Shown here piece after piece: positions 45,101-57,199 of a stretch of 64,000 nt of DNA. The notes under the pieces are model-generated. The model was not told the origin of the DNA. It did not search any database and saw only the letters and a list, made by a program, of their open reading frames with translations. Origin of the DNA: Amphimedon queenslandica (Eukaryota > Porifera > Demospongiae > Haplosclerida > Niphatidae); contig NW_003546284.1 of NCBI RefSeq assembly GCF_000090795.2, forward strand, positions 354,508-418,507. The letters are read 5' to 3'. How positions within the stretch are numbered: the stretch's first letter is position 1; every line of letters starts with the position of its first letter. Both the position numbers and the translations under genes were made by a program.

Positions 45101-45273
45101 GAATGCAATAGAGGTTGGCAATACCATATTTTTTCATTTCATACAATACTGAGTATGTGCATTCTGGTATCAATACTTTCGATACAGTACTGTGAATTAA
45201 CTTTAATATATTAAATAACTTTAATAACAGTTAATTAACTTCAATAATAATTAATTAACTTTACCAATAACTG

Positions 45274-47330
45274 TTAAAATAGTGGAGAATTTTGGTTTAT
45301 GAACAAAATCAAGTTAACATTTTTGTCTTTCATTTGGCTTCTTTTGGCTGATATCAATTCACCAGTTTTGGGAACAATCCTCTCAGACAGAACAAAGGTA
45401 GCTGGAATACATAAATATTTACGAGCTAGAACAGAAAGTCTCTTAAAAAATATCCTACTGTTTTCCAACCATTCTAGTGGATCTAGCTTTCCATCAATTA
45501 CAATGACACATAGATACCGCTTCATTTCCACCAAGCACTCACTTTTGGTGGTCTGTGTTGTCATAGTTTCAATGACTTTGGCATCAAAGAAAGACCATAC
45601 ATCAACATCACAACTAGAGCTAGATGATGTAGTAGGAACTGGGTCAGTTGTTGTTACAAATGTGGAATTCTCTGCATTATCTGACACTGTGGTGGCTGGG
45701 GTACTTAAAGTTTTGTTGCTCATTTCACCTAGTAAATGTTTCTCACATTCGTTTGCAGCAGAGGCCTGCATGACACCCAACTTTTTGAATCTGGGGTCCA
45801 GAAAAGTTGCAAAAGCCAGTACATAATTCTCTACAGTCCCAAACGATGTGCAGTGTTCGAAATTAGCTTGTCCTGTAGTATGCTTTTTGATTTATAAGCT
45901 ATTGTCAATTCTGTAGGGAGCAAACTATTGGTATGACTTTCGATAAAGAAACATACTTGTCACTTTCAAATTTCTGTAGTTACTGCCTCAAAAGGAGCCA
46001 ATAGATGAACTGCTCTTCAAGCAACTTGATGTGATTTAAACAGAGATCCTTCCTGTCTAGCAAGCAAAGAGTTGTGGTGATAGTGTTGTGTTGCTCAATG
46101 TTACTTTGAATTATGTAGAAGGTTGAGTTCCATCTTGTTTCTACTTCTTGTATCAGCTCGTTCTGTGGTATATTGAGCTACTTTTGAATATTAACTAGCC
46201 TATCACTAGCTTTTACGCTTCGATGAAGATATGCCACAATGGTTTTACATTGTGTTTGTAAGGCTGAAAAATTAACATTAGAGGTTATAGCTCCTTGGAA
46301 ATAGGGTTAAGTGTGTGAGCTAGACATGGAAGATGATTTCATTTTGTCATTCTGATAGCTACATTCATATTGTTTGCACTATCTGTCACAGCACAAACTA
46401 CTTTATCATTAGTGTTCCATTCTTTTGTTATTCTTTGCAGCTCTAGTGCTATGTTTTCACCAGGGGCGTAGCTGAGGTAGGGCCTGAGGGGGCCTGGGCC
46501 CTACCATCAAAGTGCCCTTATAATTATATTCATTGAAATTATAACCCAAAAGATTATATTCATTGTTCTTACAATAACAAAAGGGGGTGGCTGATAACTG
46601 CAGCTCTTTTTAAAGCTCTATACAATGACAATTTCACTCTGATTTCGCTCAGCTTGCAGGAAAATGCTTCCATTTTGTTATGTAAAAGGGGTGTAACCAA
46701 AATCACGGTGCGCTTCGCGCGCCATTTGTCTCCTTACCCTGCCATCACCCAAGGTCCAGCTACGCCCCTGGTTTTCACCAGTATGATAGGTGTTAGATGC
46801 TCTGTTTCTAGAACACAAGACTTTGAAGTGAAATTCTCTGTATTGATGTAATGAGCAGTTACAGACAAAAAACTTTGTGTAGACCTAGATGTCCATAGGT
46901 CTGTTGTAATGGCACAAAAAGTTGTATTTGACAGTAAGTCGGCTACTATACTTTTGCTCATGTCGTAAATCTTATGAAGATGGTTGCGAATCATTGTTTG
47001 CCTACTGGGTGGTACATATTTGGGATCAATCACTTTAAGAATCTTTTGAAAACCTAGATCATTGACAATAGATGGTTGGCTGCAAATCTGTTGCAATCAG
47101 TGTCACTAAAGCATCATCAACTCCTTTTTTCCATTCTGAGTCTTCTAGTAAACAAGCGTATAAGTGTAAATATTGTCCTAAGATTGATTTCACCACCTTG
47201 CGTGCATAGTAGGCATTTATTTCTTACTAAGAGGTTCTTTCTACCTTCTAGTGATTCTTGATAAGTCTTTAGGCATCATCTTTGCTTTGTTCTTCTGGCT
47301 AGAAACCTCATAACTTTGTTTTCCTTCCGA
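45274..47330 (-). pseudogene. hAT transposase (ZBED-like), decayed
   Basis: Right to left: QYLHLYACLLEDSEWKKGVD; TIVNDLGFQKILKVIDPKY then PPSRQTMIRNHL; FCAITTDLWTSRSTQSFLSV (the first catalytic Asp, T-D-x-W-T-S); a MITE insertion at 46461-46770; IALELQRITKEWN, KVVCAVTDSANNMNVAIR (second Asp), HLPCLAHTLNPI (C-x-x-H); a run of stops; then LEWLENSRIFFKRLSVLARK, YLCIPATFVLSERIVPKTGE and KRSQMKDKNVNL (hATC, with L-S-E-R). A BED zinc finger was not identified. Stops are numerous in the middle. The plus frame 45299-45826 is a shadow. Confidence 0.85.
46453..46778. mobile_element. 310-bp hAT MITE with perfect 8-bp duplication, nested in hAT
   Basis: 46461-46770 begins CAGGGGCGTAGCTG and ends CAGCTACGCCCCTG, a perfect 14-bp inverted repeat. 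It is flanked by GTTTTCAC (46453-46460, 46771-46778). No coding capacity. Interior includes the palindrome GTGCGCTTCGCGCGC near 46708-46722. CAGGGGCGTAGC ends are widespread among hAT-type elements of animals. It splits the transposase just before its second catalytic Asp region. Confidence 0.94.
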
Positions 47331-47508
47331 CCTGCCCTTTTATTTACCGTGACCTCACCCACTTACGTGAGGGGGCTGGGTGGAGCATTGCTAAGTGAGT
47401 CACAATTGTTATTTCTCCATTACAATGTGTATAGAAGACAAGAAGAAATGTAAGTGTTGACATACAATCAATTATTTTACATCGCAAGGGGCTGAATTCT
47501 ATCTTAGG

Positions 47509-47539
47509 TACGACCTTGGGGCTTCGCCCCAAGGTCGTA
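47509..47539. repeat. Perfect 13-bp-stem hairpin
   Basis: TACGACCTTGGGG, loop CTTCG, then the exact reverse complement CCCCAAGGTCGTA. It is GC-rich against an AT-rich background and lies inside the hAT element upstream of the transposase blocks. Could be a terminator-like or Helitron-end-like hairpin, or a subterminal repeat; on the minus strand it is followed by TACCTAAG, so a CTRR-type end cannot be excluded. Confidence 0.8.
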
Positions 47540-48208
47540 AAAATCTGTAAATTATTATCTGCTACACTGCCTATAGGCACTGTATGATCATGCAATGACA
47601 TAGCAATGGACATACTTCCCTAAGGCTCAGCAAAAGTAAAGCTTCCTTTTAGCATCAGTTATGGCATTACTTTTGCCTTCTTCAGTGCAGCAGCCTGTTC
47701 AGATCTTTGTTTTTCTACTTCCTCATATTCTTCCTTATAATTTGATTGTAAGTGCTATTAATAATAATAATAATCATAGTAATGCTACATTGAATATAAT
47801 TACTATAAATAGATTGCTAGTATTGCCAGCTGTTTTCACTTTTTGTTTACAGATATCAAAAAAAGTGCAGCGCCATCTTTGTAAAAGTGGTCCTATATAA
47901 TACTTCTCTTTCTGCTGCTTGCCATCACTTAAATAGTAGAAATTGTAAAGAGTTGATAATAACTAGCCAGATTTACATTTTAGGGTGATTTGCAGCTGCT
48001 TTCTTGCTGACTCAACCTTTCACGCGCACGATCGACATGCTTTAATAGGTTAATTAACTGAAATTACTTTAAAAGAGGCGGTATAAAGGCATGGCTTGGG
48101 TATCTTTTGTTGCTGTTCCTATATTTTGATACCAATACTGCTCAATACTGAACCAGTATCTGTTGTATCGATATTATTTCAATAGTACTGCTCACCACTA
48201 GAATGCAA

Positions 48209-49959
48209 GACTCATTAATGACCTCAGTACCTCCTAAGTTTGATGCATCAAGAAAATGGTGATACAAATAACATAGAGGAACAAAAAGATGAAAGAGAGG
48301 AAGGTGTACGCACTGCATTATTACAAAAGTAATTGCAACAACAGTGGTAACTGTATTGCAAGCTGAAAGCAATGTCATTGTTAATAGGTTATCTCAGACA
48401 TAATGAAGAATACATGTATAGTCAGTGACAGGCCTGTGACAATTATCATTACACTTACTGAATAATCAATTAACTCAAATACATGTACATGTACACCACA
48501 TACCACTTTCTATCGCATTAGTGCATAATTATTAATCTCAACACATGCTTTTTTTCTAAGCAATAAATTAATGTCAATGGAACAAACTGTTTGTTGATTA
48601 TGAGCATTTAACAGCACTAAAAGAGAGAGATAAAGAGATGGTAATTTTAAGTGATGTTATTGTTTAAACATTCTACTTGTTCAATTTGGATGTGCTTTGA
48701 ATTTTCTTAGCATTTTGTGTTAATTCCATTCTTCTGTACAATAAAGGATACATCAGTTATTACTGACCAAAGGACACTACTTATTTTTCATTTACGGTAC
48801 ATGTATACCTGCACTGAATAAAACATGCACTGTATTGTGAATTGTATGTTACTATCATGTTGTTAGGATAGTTCTATTTCCACATCTGGTGCAGGAAAAA
48901 ATAGCAAGTGGATTTAATGGGTCTAGATTCTTGACATGTAATGAGGCTGTGACCCAAAACTGTACTATAATATAAAGAACATGACATTGACGTACACATG
49001 TTAACACAAGGTTATAGAAAAGAAAAAGAGCAAAAGTTAGCTGTACATGTAGATATACTAGGAGGAGAAAAAAGCGAACGAGAGGAAGAAATACCGATAT
49101 GAGACAAAGATATACAAGAATAGGAGTCAAAAAACACAACAATGACAATAGTAAAATGCAGTGCCAATAAGATAGCAAATATATCATTATTTAGTAACTA
49201 TCATGATAATCATTACTATATTGCAGCTAATGGAATACAATCGTTTCTTACTATGCATGTCAGTGGTACATGTAATCAAATGTCATAACCCTTAGCACAA
49301 GTGCAATGTAAAACCTACCACTACCAAACCAGACTAAGTCACATGTACTGTGTTGGATTTCTAGGGTAGAATCTATTGCAATAGATCATTGTTATTGTAA
49401 CAGCTTTCATGAACACAATTATTAGTAATTATTGTAGTATCAAAATGAGATATTGTGCTGGTAGAACAACGTTCTATAATGTCCACCATTAAGTACTTAT
49501 TAACAACATATGTACATGTTAATTTGAGTGTTATTCTGTATACTATTACAAAATGCATGAACAGCTTTAAGGATTATTATATTACCAACATTGCAAGTTA
49601 GCTTTGACTACAAGATTGATGGCTATTTGTACATCTTATGCACACAGACTCAAACCATATGGTTGCACAGACACAACACCCTGGAGCAATAGTGGGTACC
49701 AAGTAAAGGTAAAAACAAGAGTCTTTGTGAACATCAGGAAGTAATTCAGTATAGTGTAATTCTCATAATATAACACAGACTGCTACTACATGTACAGCAA
49801 TAAATTATGAGAGACAACAGCAAGTTTAGCTAGAATCAACTAATCAACTTAGAGGCTTTTCATTCTGTGTCAAATAACTGATGCCTTTTTATATAACTTC
49901 ATGGTGGCAATAAAATCCAATACACAGACACCTTAAAACCACTTAAATTGCAATGTTAT
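48209..49959. other. No gene recognised
   Basis: The minus frame 48855-49187 is open and very hydrophobic but is AT-biased and lacks splice or start support. Several ACATGTA-rich segments occur. Nothing callable. Confidence 0.5.
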
Positions 49960-49979
49960 TTTTTATTATAAACAATGGC

Positions 49980-50830
49980 TTATTGTAATAGTAACTGGAG
50001 GAGAAAATTATGACGTTGCATGGTTTATGTTGACACATCTTGGGAGGGGGACTGAAAGGGGATCTGTGATTGCTGGCAAGAGTGTCCACAATCAACGCAT
50101 TGAGAGATTATGGCTTCATGCAAATGAGGGAGTTCTTAGGTTTTATGCTAACATATTTCATCACATGGAAGACTTACGGATACTAGATCCTGTAAATGAG
50201 CTGCATCCCTTCTGTCTTCATTACATCTATATTCCACGTATGAGTCGCGAGATAGATGAATGGAAACAAGCGTGGCTATTGCATTTAATTAGTTTCGAGA
50301 AAGGTGCTACGCCATTTCAGCTATAGACATGTGGGCTGTTACAGTTTGCTGATTGTAGAGGACTAGAACTTTTTGAAGAAATAAATTAGATATGTAATAA
50401 TCATTACTCTAGACCTTACTGTTATAAGGATTAAATATGTGTTTGATAGATCTAGACAAGTAGCATGTTGTAATAATGTACAAGATTATGTCCCAAAAGT
50501 AAATACCTTTTGAGCACAGAATAGCGTTACAACTACAAATTTTGTAATTAATCAATTTTGTAAAATTAGCATTCCTGTCACTGATACCCAAATGACCAAC
50601 ACACACACACCCAGTAAAGTTCATCATAATCATTCATCAATACTATTAATGCTGCAGGAAACATTGTTTGAGAACTGAGTGGATTGGGAAGGACCCATTC
50701 CTGCTGATGAGTATGAAGGGTCTAACAATAGATAAGTACAAGAAACAGCTGTTCCCTTTTGCCTTCATATAATTCATTTCTTAGACGCATTTGATCCACT
50801 GTCATACAGCAATCAGTATGGAAACATAAT
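49980..50830 (+). pseudogene. rve_3-type DDE transposase C-terminal fragment, copy 1
   Basis: [17 protein letters not shown], then [20 protein letters not shown] (catalytic Glu in R-I-E-R-L-W), [20 protein letters not shown] and [20 protein letters not shown], an IERLW-containing integrase core of the rve_3 family (possibly IS3EU transposons). The end of the gene, EGPIPADEYEGSNN, and a downstream DPLSYSNQYG segment (50680-50820) match copy 2. About 700-850 bp of this copy are 85-90% similar, in inverted orientation, to 57200-58040. The N-terminal half is absent here. Confidence 0.75.
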
Positions 50831-51144
50831 ATGATTATTGGATTCTATAACAGTAGATTAATAATAAAAATTAATTACAATTACATTGTAATCAAAACAT
50901 GAATATGGAAATTATTGTTAATAGTAATAATAAAAGTAAATAAATAATAATAATAATATTAATAATAATAACAAGACGAATGTAGGACATTTAACTAGCG
51001 CAAGCCTGATATGGTATTGGTTTAGCGAAAGTATTTATGATTTTAAAATGATAATAATAATAATTTTTCATTGGTCCGTTAATAGATTAAACGTCAGTGT
51101 CTGACAGGACGCCACCCTCATACACTTACATCACGCTGTGGACA
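50831..51144. other. AT-rich spacer with TAA microsatellite
   Basis: (TAA)n-type runs at 50930-50975; no gene. Confidence 0.6.
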
Positions 51145-51435
51145 TGTTGAAACTAGCCAATTAACGCAGCAGTTGTAACCAAAGTAAAAGTATTATAACA
51201 GAGGATAAGATAAAGAGACAGAGAGAGAGTCTTTACAGCAAAACAACATAGACACACAGAACTCACTAACCAAAAACCACACCCAGATAAAGGATTAACA
51301 GTAAACCACAAAGTCAGGAAGATTGTTTAAAACTATCATTGTGTTCACAAAAAATAATAATTGAGAATAATCTACAGTAATCAATACTTTAGTGCATAAA
51401 CATTATATGCACAGTTAAACTGTCTACTCTCAACA
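51145..51435 (-). repeat. copia 3' LTR
   Basis: TG...CA ends; about 90% identical to the right LTR, with a few small indels (e.g. a GCATACATCACTAATAAC segment is shorter here). Preceded on the minus strand by a polypurine tract. Confidence 0.9.
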
Positions 51436-51447
51436 CTCCTTCTCAGT

Positions 51448-54400
51448 TTAATGTTTATATAGTTGGTAAATTCCACACGTTGATCTTAGCTTGATAAATT
51501 TCTCCTGGCTAAGTCCCTTGGTAAAGATATCTGCAATCATGTTATCTGTTCGACAATATCTGAGTTCGATCGTGTTATTGTTGACCTGTTCTCGGAAATA
51601 ATGGTATTCATACCAATATGTTCCGTACAACCATGAAACTGTGGATTACGAGACATACATATAGCAGCCTGGTTGTCTTCAAAAATGATAGTACGCTCAG
51701 ATATATCCAAATTCATATCCACACTGAGCTGTTTCATCCACACTGCTGTACCAGACATCTGAAAGAGGTAGACTTGAAATCATTACAGTCCCCACCCTAG
51801 TCAGTATCAGAATAGCCATAGATCTTACTCGAGTCTCCTTTCCTGTATACTAAACCATAGTTACTAGTCCCTTTAAAATAACGAAAGATGCATTTTAGAG
51901 CAGTCCAGTGCTCTTGAGTTGGATTGGAAGTGAATCAAGCTACCTGACTCACAGCGAATGTAATGTCGGTACGTGTTTTTGTTGCTAGGTATAGTAAACT
52001 TCGTACAGCTGATTGATAAGTTGGCTCATCGAAATACTCACTATCTCCGTTCCAAGCATTAATTTCATATTAACAGCAACAGGTGTACTGATAGTCTTAG
52101 CATCACTCATACCAAATTTCTCCAGTATGCTATCAGTATAAAGAGGCTGTCCAATCCAGATGATGTCTTCCGTTGGGTCTTGGACAACTTTTACTCCAAG
52201 GAAGTGATTCATTCCCCCAGATCCTTCATTGTGAACTTCTCAGAGAGAGCTTTTTTAATACTGGACATTCTATCATCACTTCTACATGCTAAAATGATGT
52301 CATCAACATAGACACCAATTCTCCTTTTAAAGTAGACGTGTAGATAAAGGATCACTTCTAGATTGAGAAAACCCATTTCTCATAGCTGTTGATCGAGAAT
52401 CGCATTCCAGCATTTGGGTGATTGTTTCAGCTCATAAATGCTATGCTTCAACTTACAGACTAGCTCTTCCTTTCATTGTATCACAAACCCTTCGGGCTGC
52501 TTCATATCAACTTCTTCATCTTACTTCCTATTTAAAAATGCTGCAGTTACATCCATCTGGTGTAACTTGAGACCTTGTTGAGCAGCTAGAGCGATTAGAG
52601 TACATACAGACTCAAACCTGATTACTGGACTGAATGTTTCATCGTAATCATAGCCATGTTGCTGTGAAATGCCTTGGGCTACAAGTCGAGCTTTAAATCG
52701 TTCAATAGTTCCATCTGCTTGGAGTTTTTTCTTTAAAACCCATTTATTACCAACATTTTTTCTTCCTTCTGGTAAGCTGACTAAGTCCCAGACATCATTT
52801 GAATAGAGAGATCTCGTTTCATAGCATCTTTCCACTACTTTTTCTCTGATCCACTCATGGCTTCATTTACTGTAGCTGGTTCTGTAGTTACAGTATTAGC
52901 CCCGATACCATATCTGTCAGGATGATTTCTCTATTTGGTCGACCTCCTTATCTTCTGTTCTACTGTTATGTTGTCACCTATTGATTCGGGTTGATCTGAA
53001 TCTAACTTCTCATCATCGTTTGTTTCTAGTGATATCATTGGTGGATCTTCTTTATTAGCTGTCTCGATCCCTCTTGTCAACTCATTAAATATAACATCAC
53101 GGCTGTGTACAACTCTTAATTTTACAGGATCATATAGACAGTATCCCTTTGTGTCAGTACCGTATCCTAGTAGAATACACATTCTGGCCTTTGCATCGAG
53201 TTTATCCCTCTTATCTTTCGGAATATGAACGTAAGCTGTACATCCAAATGTACGTAAGTGAGCTACGTCTGGTTTCTCTCCTGTCCAGGCTTCATAAGGA
53301 GTCATACCACTGACAGCAGTGGTTGGACTACAGTTTTGTAAATAAACTGCTGATGCAAGAGCTTCAGCCCAAAACTTTCCTGTTAGTTGGGAATCATCAA
53401 GCATAGCTCGAACTATCTCAACAAGCTTACAATTCATGCATTCGGCAACATTTTGCTGTGATGTTTTAGGAGTACTAAATTCATGACGAATTCCCGCTTG
53501 CTTACAATAAGTTTCAAACTCGTTAAAGCAGTATTCCCCACCATTGTCCGTTCTCACAGTCTGTATCTTGTGACAAGATGACTTTTGAAATAGAGCTTTC
53601 TATTCGATAAACTTCTTTAATACTTCACTCTTGCGTCGTATTATGTACACCCATATGTANNNNNNNNNNNNNNNNNNNNNNNNNNNNNNNNNNNNNNNNN
53701 NNNNNNNNNNNNNNNNNNNNNNNNNNNNGTTGCAATAGCTATCAGCTTCTTTTACTCGTTATATACATGACCTTCATTGTCACTAAACGTAATGTGCTTT
53801 CCATTATTTGTCATCTTTGACACACTCAGCAAATTGTATGTCAGCTTGGGTACATGTAGTACATTGCACAGATTGCATTTTGACTGTTTATCAGGTAACT
53901 CTAGCATGAGTGAGACAACTCCAGTACCTATAGCTTCTAACGTATAGCCATCTCCTAGAGAAACTTCTTGAGGCTTCTTAAGCATCTCATAGCTTGTAAA
54001 TGACTCTACAAGTGCTGATGTGACATGTAGCTCCTGAATTGACTATCCAGGCATCTGCACACTATCCAGAGGTGTTGACTGATAACATACGACGTGTCAC
54101 TAGACCCACAGTAGCAGTGTTGCTATCTGAGTCCTCACTGTCACCCTTCCTCCTATTCTGTGTCTGATGAGCTCTATGTTTCACTGGCCTCTTTTCCGCT
54201 TTCTTCTCTTCAGATTTCCTTTCGCTTTGAATTTTCTCAGAACAATTTCGTTGTATGTGGCCAAACTTATGACAGAAATGACACTTCCAGCCTCTTGATT
54301 TGTGCCTCACTGAGAATCGTTTAGGATCCTTTTCTGGCTGACAATCCTTCAACTTGCTATCTTCATACAGCAGCTTCTCTACCACGACCTCCAATGTAGG

Positions 54401-54921
54401 AACATCATGTCTTGCTTCAAGCGCAGTTATGAGAGTGCTGTAGGACTCCGGTAGACTCGCTAGTAAGTGGACTACACAGTCCTCCTCTCCCACATCTACT
54501 CCAATGACAAAGAGCTCGTTGAAGATTTAAGTCATAGACTTAATGTGCTCATGAACAGAGTCACCGTCTTTCAATCTGAGTGAGTAGAGCTTGTGTCTGA
54601 GAGCAAGCTTGTTCGCCCAGGTCTTCTTTTGAAACTGCACTGCAAGCTTCTCCCAAAATTTAACAGGATCATCCGGCTCTCCTATGAGATAGAGTAATGA
54701 TTGATCCAACGTCTAAACAATTATCGCAAGTGCGTTCTTGTACTTCGTCATAAAGGTCTCATAGTCTCGACTTGTAACATCTCTTGGAGCGACTTCCTTC
54801 TTGGTTACAATTCCCACACTCCTTCGTTCATCAATGCCATCTTGCATTGTTCTTTCCAAGTGGGATAGTTGCTACCATTCAAAGGAACTATTGCCGTGCT
54901 AACTTTACATTCAGTTGCCAT
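51448..54921 (-). pseudogene. copia gag-pol polyprotein, decayed
   Basis: Minus-strand ATG at 54921 (MATECKVSTAIVPLNGSNYP), a gag with LYLIGEPDDPVKFWEKLA and a CxxCxxxxHxxxxC knuckle (CHFCHKFGHIQRNC, about 54290-54250). Protease reads AWIVNSGATCH near 54045 (catalytic Asp of DSGA changed to Asn). After an N gap (53660-53728) integrase has RTDNGGEYCFNEFET and a QQNVAECMN block (Glu kept), 53557-53380; RT has VWDLVSLPEGRKNVGNKWVL, RFKARLVAQG, LHQMDVTAAFLN, then YVDDIILA (catalytic Asp pair intact, about 52310); RNase H end has IADIFTKGL. Stops and several frameshifts separate these blocks; it cannot make an active polyprotein. Confidence 0.93.
53660..53728. other. Assembly gap (69 N) in copia
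   Basis: Run of N between the protease/pre-integrase and integrase core blocks. The HHCC zinc finger of integrase (GAG_pre-integrase) should be here, so the true missing length is likely longer than 69 bases. Confidence 0.9.
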
Positions 54922-54953
54922 CTTTTTACTTCAGTTCTGCTGGGCTCAAAACT

Positions 54954-55255
54954 AGTTGAAACTAGCCAATTAACGCGGAAGTTGTAACCGAAGTAAAAGT
55001 ATTATTATATAGGATAAGTTAAAGAGAGGGAGAGACTTTACAGCAAAACAACATAGACTAGACACACAGAACTAACTAACCAAAAACCACACAGAGATAA
55101 AGGATTAACATTAAACCACAAAGTCAGGAAGATTGTCTAAAACTAACATTGTGTTCATACATAATAATAATTGAGAATAATCTATAGTAATTAATGCTTT
55201 AGTGCATACATCACTAATAACATTATATACAAAGTTAAACTGTCTACTCTCAACA
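54954..55255 (-). repeat. copia 5' LTR
   Basis: Partner of the left LTR. The inner-end sequence on the minus strand is followed by GTTTTGAGCCCAGCAGAAC, where the primer-binding site is expected, and gag starts 33 bases inside. Confidence 0.9.
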
Positions 55256-55439
55256 GGACACATGTGCAATCGTGTAGGCGCAGAGCCACAGGCAGGCAGA
55301 ATGTGCAGTGAGAAGTAGTTAGAGCGGTGAAGGACAAGTAAGAGTAGACAAAAAAGAGGCCCTTCCTCAGACTGTTTTAGCTGACTGTCACGGTTATTCG
55401 CTAAAGGTGCTGCTTTCTGGCCACATGGCATCTGTAAAT

Positions 55440-56996
55440 AGGTGACACAGCCAACAAACATCTCGATCTATGGGAGGCTGCTCTAGCGAAGATATTGAGG
55501 ACGATGGCCGGACAGGAGATAGCTCAGATTGGGAGTCAGTAAACTTTGCTTTTGCTGTGCTATTGAGGCAATAAAGAGGATGCAGCAACCGAAGCGCCTC
55601 CGTATTGCCCCTTAACAGCAGCAACAGTAGTAGTAGTCTGGCAGGTGGTAGATCACAGTGCAGTGCTGCCTCCATTTCACGTTCCGCAAGGTCATTTGGC
55701 TCTAGCAATACTTTAACATTAACCAGTAGTGGAGCATCAGGCCATCAGAATTCTCATAGAGACTTCAGAGAGGTAAAAGCGGACGCTCTAATTGTAAGCC
55801 ATAAAGCCAATCACTGGATAACATAAAAATACCAAAACCTAAACAAAAAATGTGGTCTGCCATCGTTTCATGATGATGGCAATGTTGCAGGAACAGCAGA
55901 AAGAATGTAGCAGAATATCAGTTAGCGATGAGTTGATTATTTTTTGTGAGCCTGGTACAGATGGAGGGAGAGAGTTTTTCTGCATCATGCTAAAAAAGAT
56001 ACAGAAAAACAACTCCCTGCTCGATGGATTCTGGAGGAGTAGTGAGGCATAATACAATTCTTTTACAGAAAGAATTATTCCTATTTATGGGTAAACTATT
56101 TGCAATGTCCATAGTTCATGGTCAACCCAGTCCTAGGTTTTTTACAAGGAGCATAGTTGAGTACCTTTTAGAAGAGATTGAGGATGTATTTGTGGATATA
56201 TGTGGGGTTGCAGAGCCTCCTATCAGGGAAACGTTGCAAAAGGTATTGGTTATTGAAATTAAATGCAGATGTGGCCAGGAGTCAGTCACTTGCTATTGTT
56301 ACAATTAAAATTAATTTTATGCTTCTTGATATAGCTTGAAACAGTCACTTCACAAGAAGAATTTCAGGAGCTGATTTCTCGACAAGATTTCGAATTTATT
56401 ATGGACTGTGGCCTATTAGCCAACTGGAGTTATGTGACAGGGATAGGATAGTGGACGTTGTTTGTGTTCACTTTGTCATATTGCAGTCAGTGGCAGAGCT
56501 CGAGCTGCCAAAGAAGAGAGTGGACACTGTTCATTGTTATGCATTGATAAAATTGAAGTCCAATTTATTGAACGAGCTTTTTCTTCATTCTGTCGGGAGA
56601 GTCACGTCATGTTACATATTACACCTATGTAAAGATGTCAAATTTTCGGACCTTGTTATGAGAGAAAAAAGATAACGTAATGAATAATTGAACCAATTCT
56701 TGGATGGTATGATTTTTATGTATTGTAAAGCTTCTATCAATGTTATTAATTTTAGCACAAACCTGTGATGAAAAGCCAGATCTTACTGATGTGTTTCATT
56801 TTTTGACTGCAAGCAGCTGTACCCACCCTTGGACATTGACTATACCCTATTTATTTACTAAGGAATGTGTATACCCCCAAGTGTCTACTTGTGCACCATC
56901 TTCCAACTATCATACCAGAGTCTACAGGGCTATGAAGACTTCAAGCATTTCATTAACTTTGCAGTTTTAAATGCTCCAAACATTGGACAAATATAA
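55440..56996 (+). pseudogene. HECT-domain E3 ubiquitin ligase-like gene, decayed
   Basis: An acidic/serine-rich N part (55460-55800: SSEDIEDDGRTGDSSDWES, then Ser runs); SVSDELIIFCEPGTDGGREFF at 55918-55980 (HECT start, D-x-G-G-x-x-E-F-F); LFMGKLFAMSIVHGQPSPRFF and EIEDVFVDICG (56070-56200); a 92-nt intron 56243-56334; QEEFQELIS, then further exons; and the C-lobe PQVSTCAPS near 56880 (catalytic Cys in S-T-C-A-P-S), followed after a one-base shift by YEDFKHFINFAVLNAPNIG and a stop at about 56995. HECT ligases accept ubiquitin on that Cys. Intron content argues against a processed copy. Broken by at least one shift near the active site; similar HECT genes are multicopy in cnidarians and sponges. 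The minus frame 55394-55708 is a shadow. Confidence 0.65.
56243..56334 (+). other. 92-nt intron in the HECT-like gene
   Basis: GCAAAAG/GTATTGG donor and TTGATATAG/CTTGAAAC acceptor; the intron contains AT-rich sequence with a stop. Confidence 0.55.
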
Positions 56997-57199
56997 ACTA
57001 CTATTATAATATATTTGTATATAATTTAGTCTTCTTCATTGTGCCTAGCACTTCACCAACATAGTGTTATTACATTACCCTGTTTAATTAAATCATTCCT
57101 CATGTTTCATTTGCTATAATCACTCTTGCTACAATAAATTATTTACATATTCAATTCAAGTTTCTTGCATTGATTAACATGTGTAATAGTAATTAATTT

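Larger units (their letters stand above)
45101..48208 (-). mobile_element. hAT transposon with perfect 8-bp target duplication
   Basis: The element 45109-48200 (3,092 bp) is flanked by GAATGCAA at 45101-45108 and 48201-48208. The left end TAGAGGTTGGCAATACCAT and right end, reversed, TAGTGGTGAGCAGTACTAT agree at 14 of the first 20 positions. Subterminal regions carry several TATCGATA/CAGTATTG-type motifs in both ends. Inside is a minus-strand hAT transposase and a nested hAT MITE. Without the MITE and its duplication it is about 2.8 kb, in the usual range for autonomous hAT elements. Confidence 0.92.
51140..55260 (-). mobile_element. Full-length Ty1/copia retrotransposon with two LTRs and GGACA duplication
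   Basis: The element is 51145-55255 (4,111 bp with a 69-base N gap). LTRs are 51145-51435 and 54954-55255. Flanks are GGACA at 51140-51144 and 55256-55260, a 5-bp duplication as expected. The left LTR starts TGTTGAAAC and both end CTCTCAACA; the right one starts AGTTGAAAC, so its first base is mutated. On the minus strand the right LTR is 5'. A purine-rich GAGAAGGAG abuts the 3' LTR. Domain order protease-integrase-RT-RNase H defines copia. Confidence 0.95.

Noticed and set aside
45299-45826. 175-codon plus-strand open frame
   Set aside because: Antisense of the hATC region of the transposase.
48855-49187. Hydrophobic 110-codon minus frame as a membrane protein
   Set aside because: Composition explained by pyrimidine-rich AT DNA; no family motif, splice or start support.
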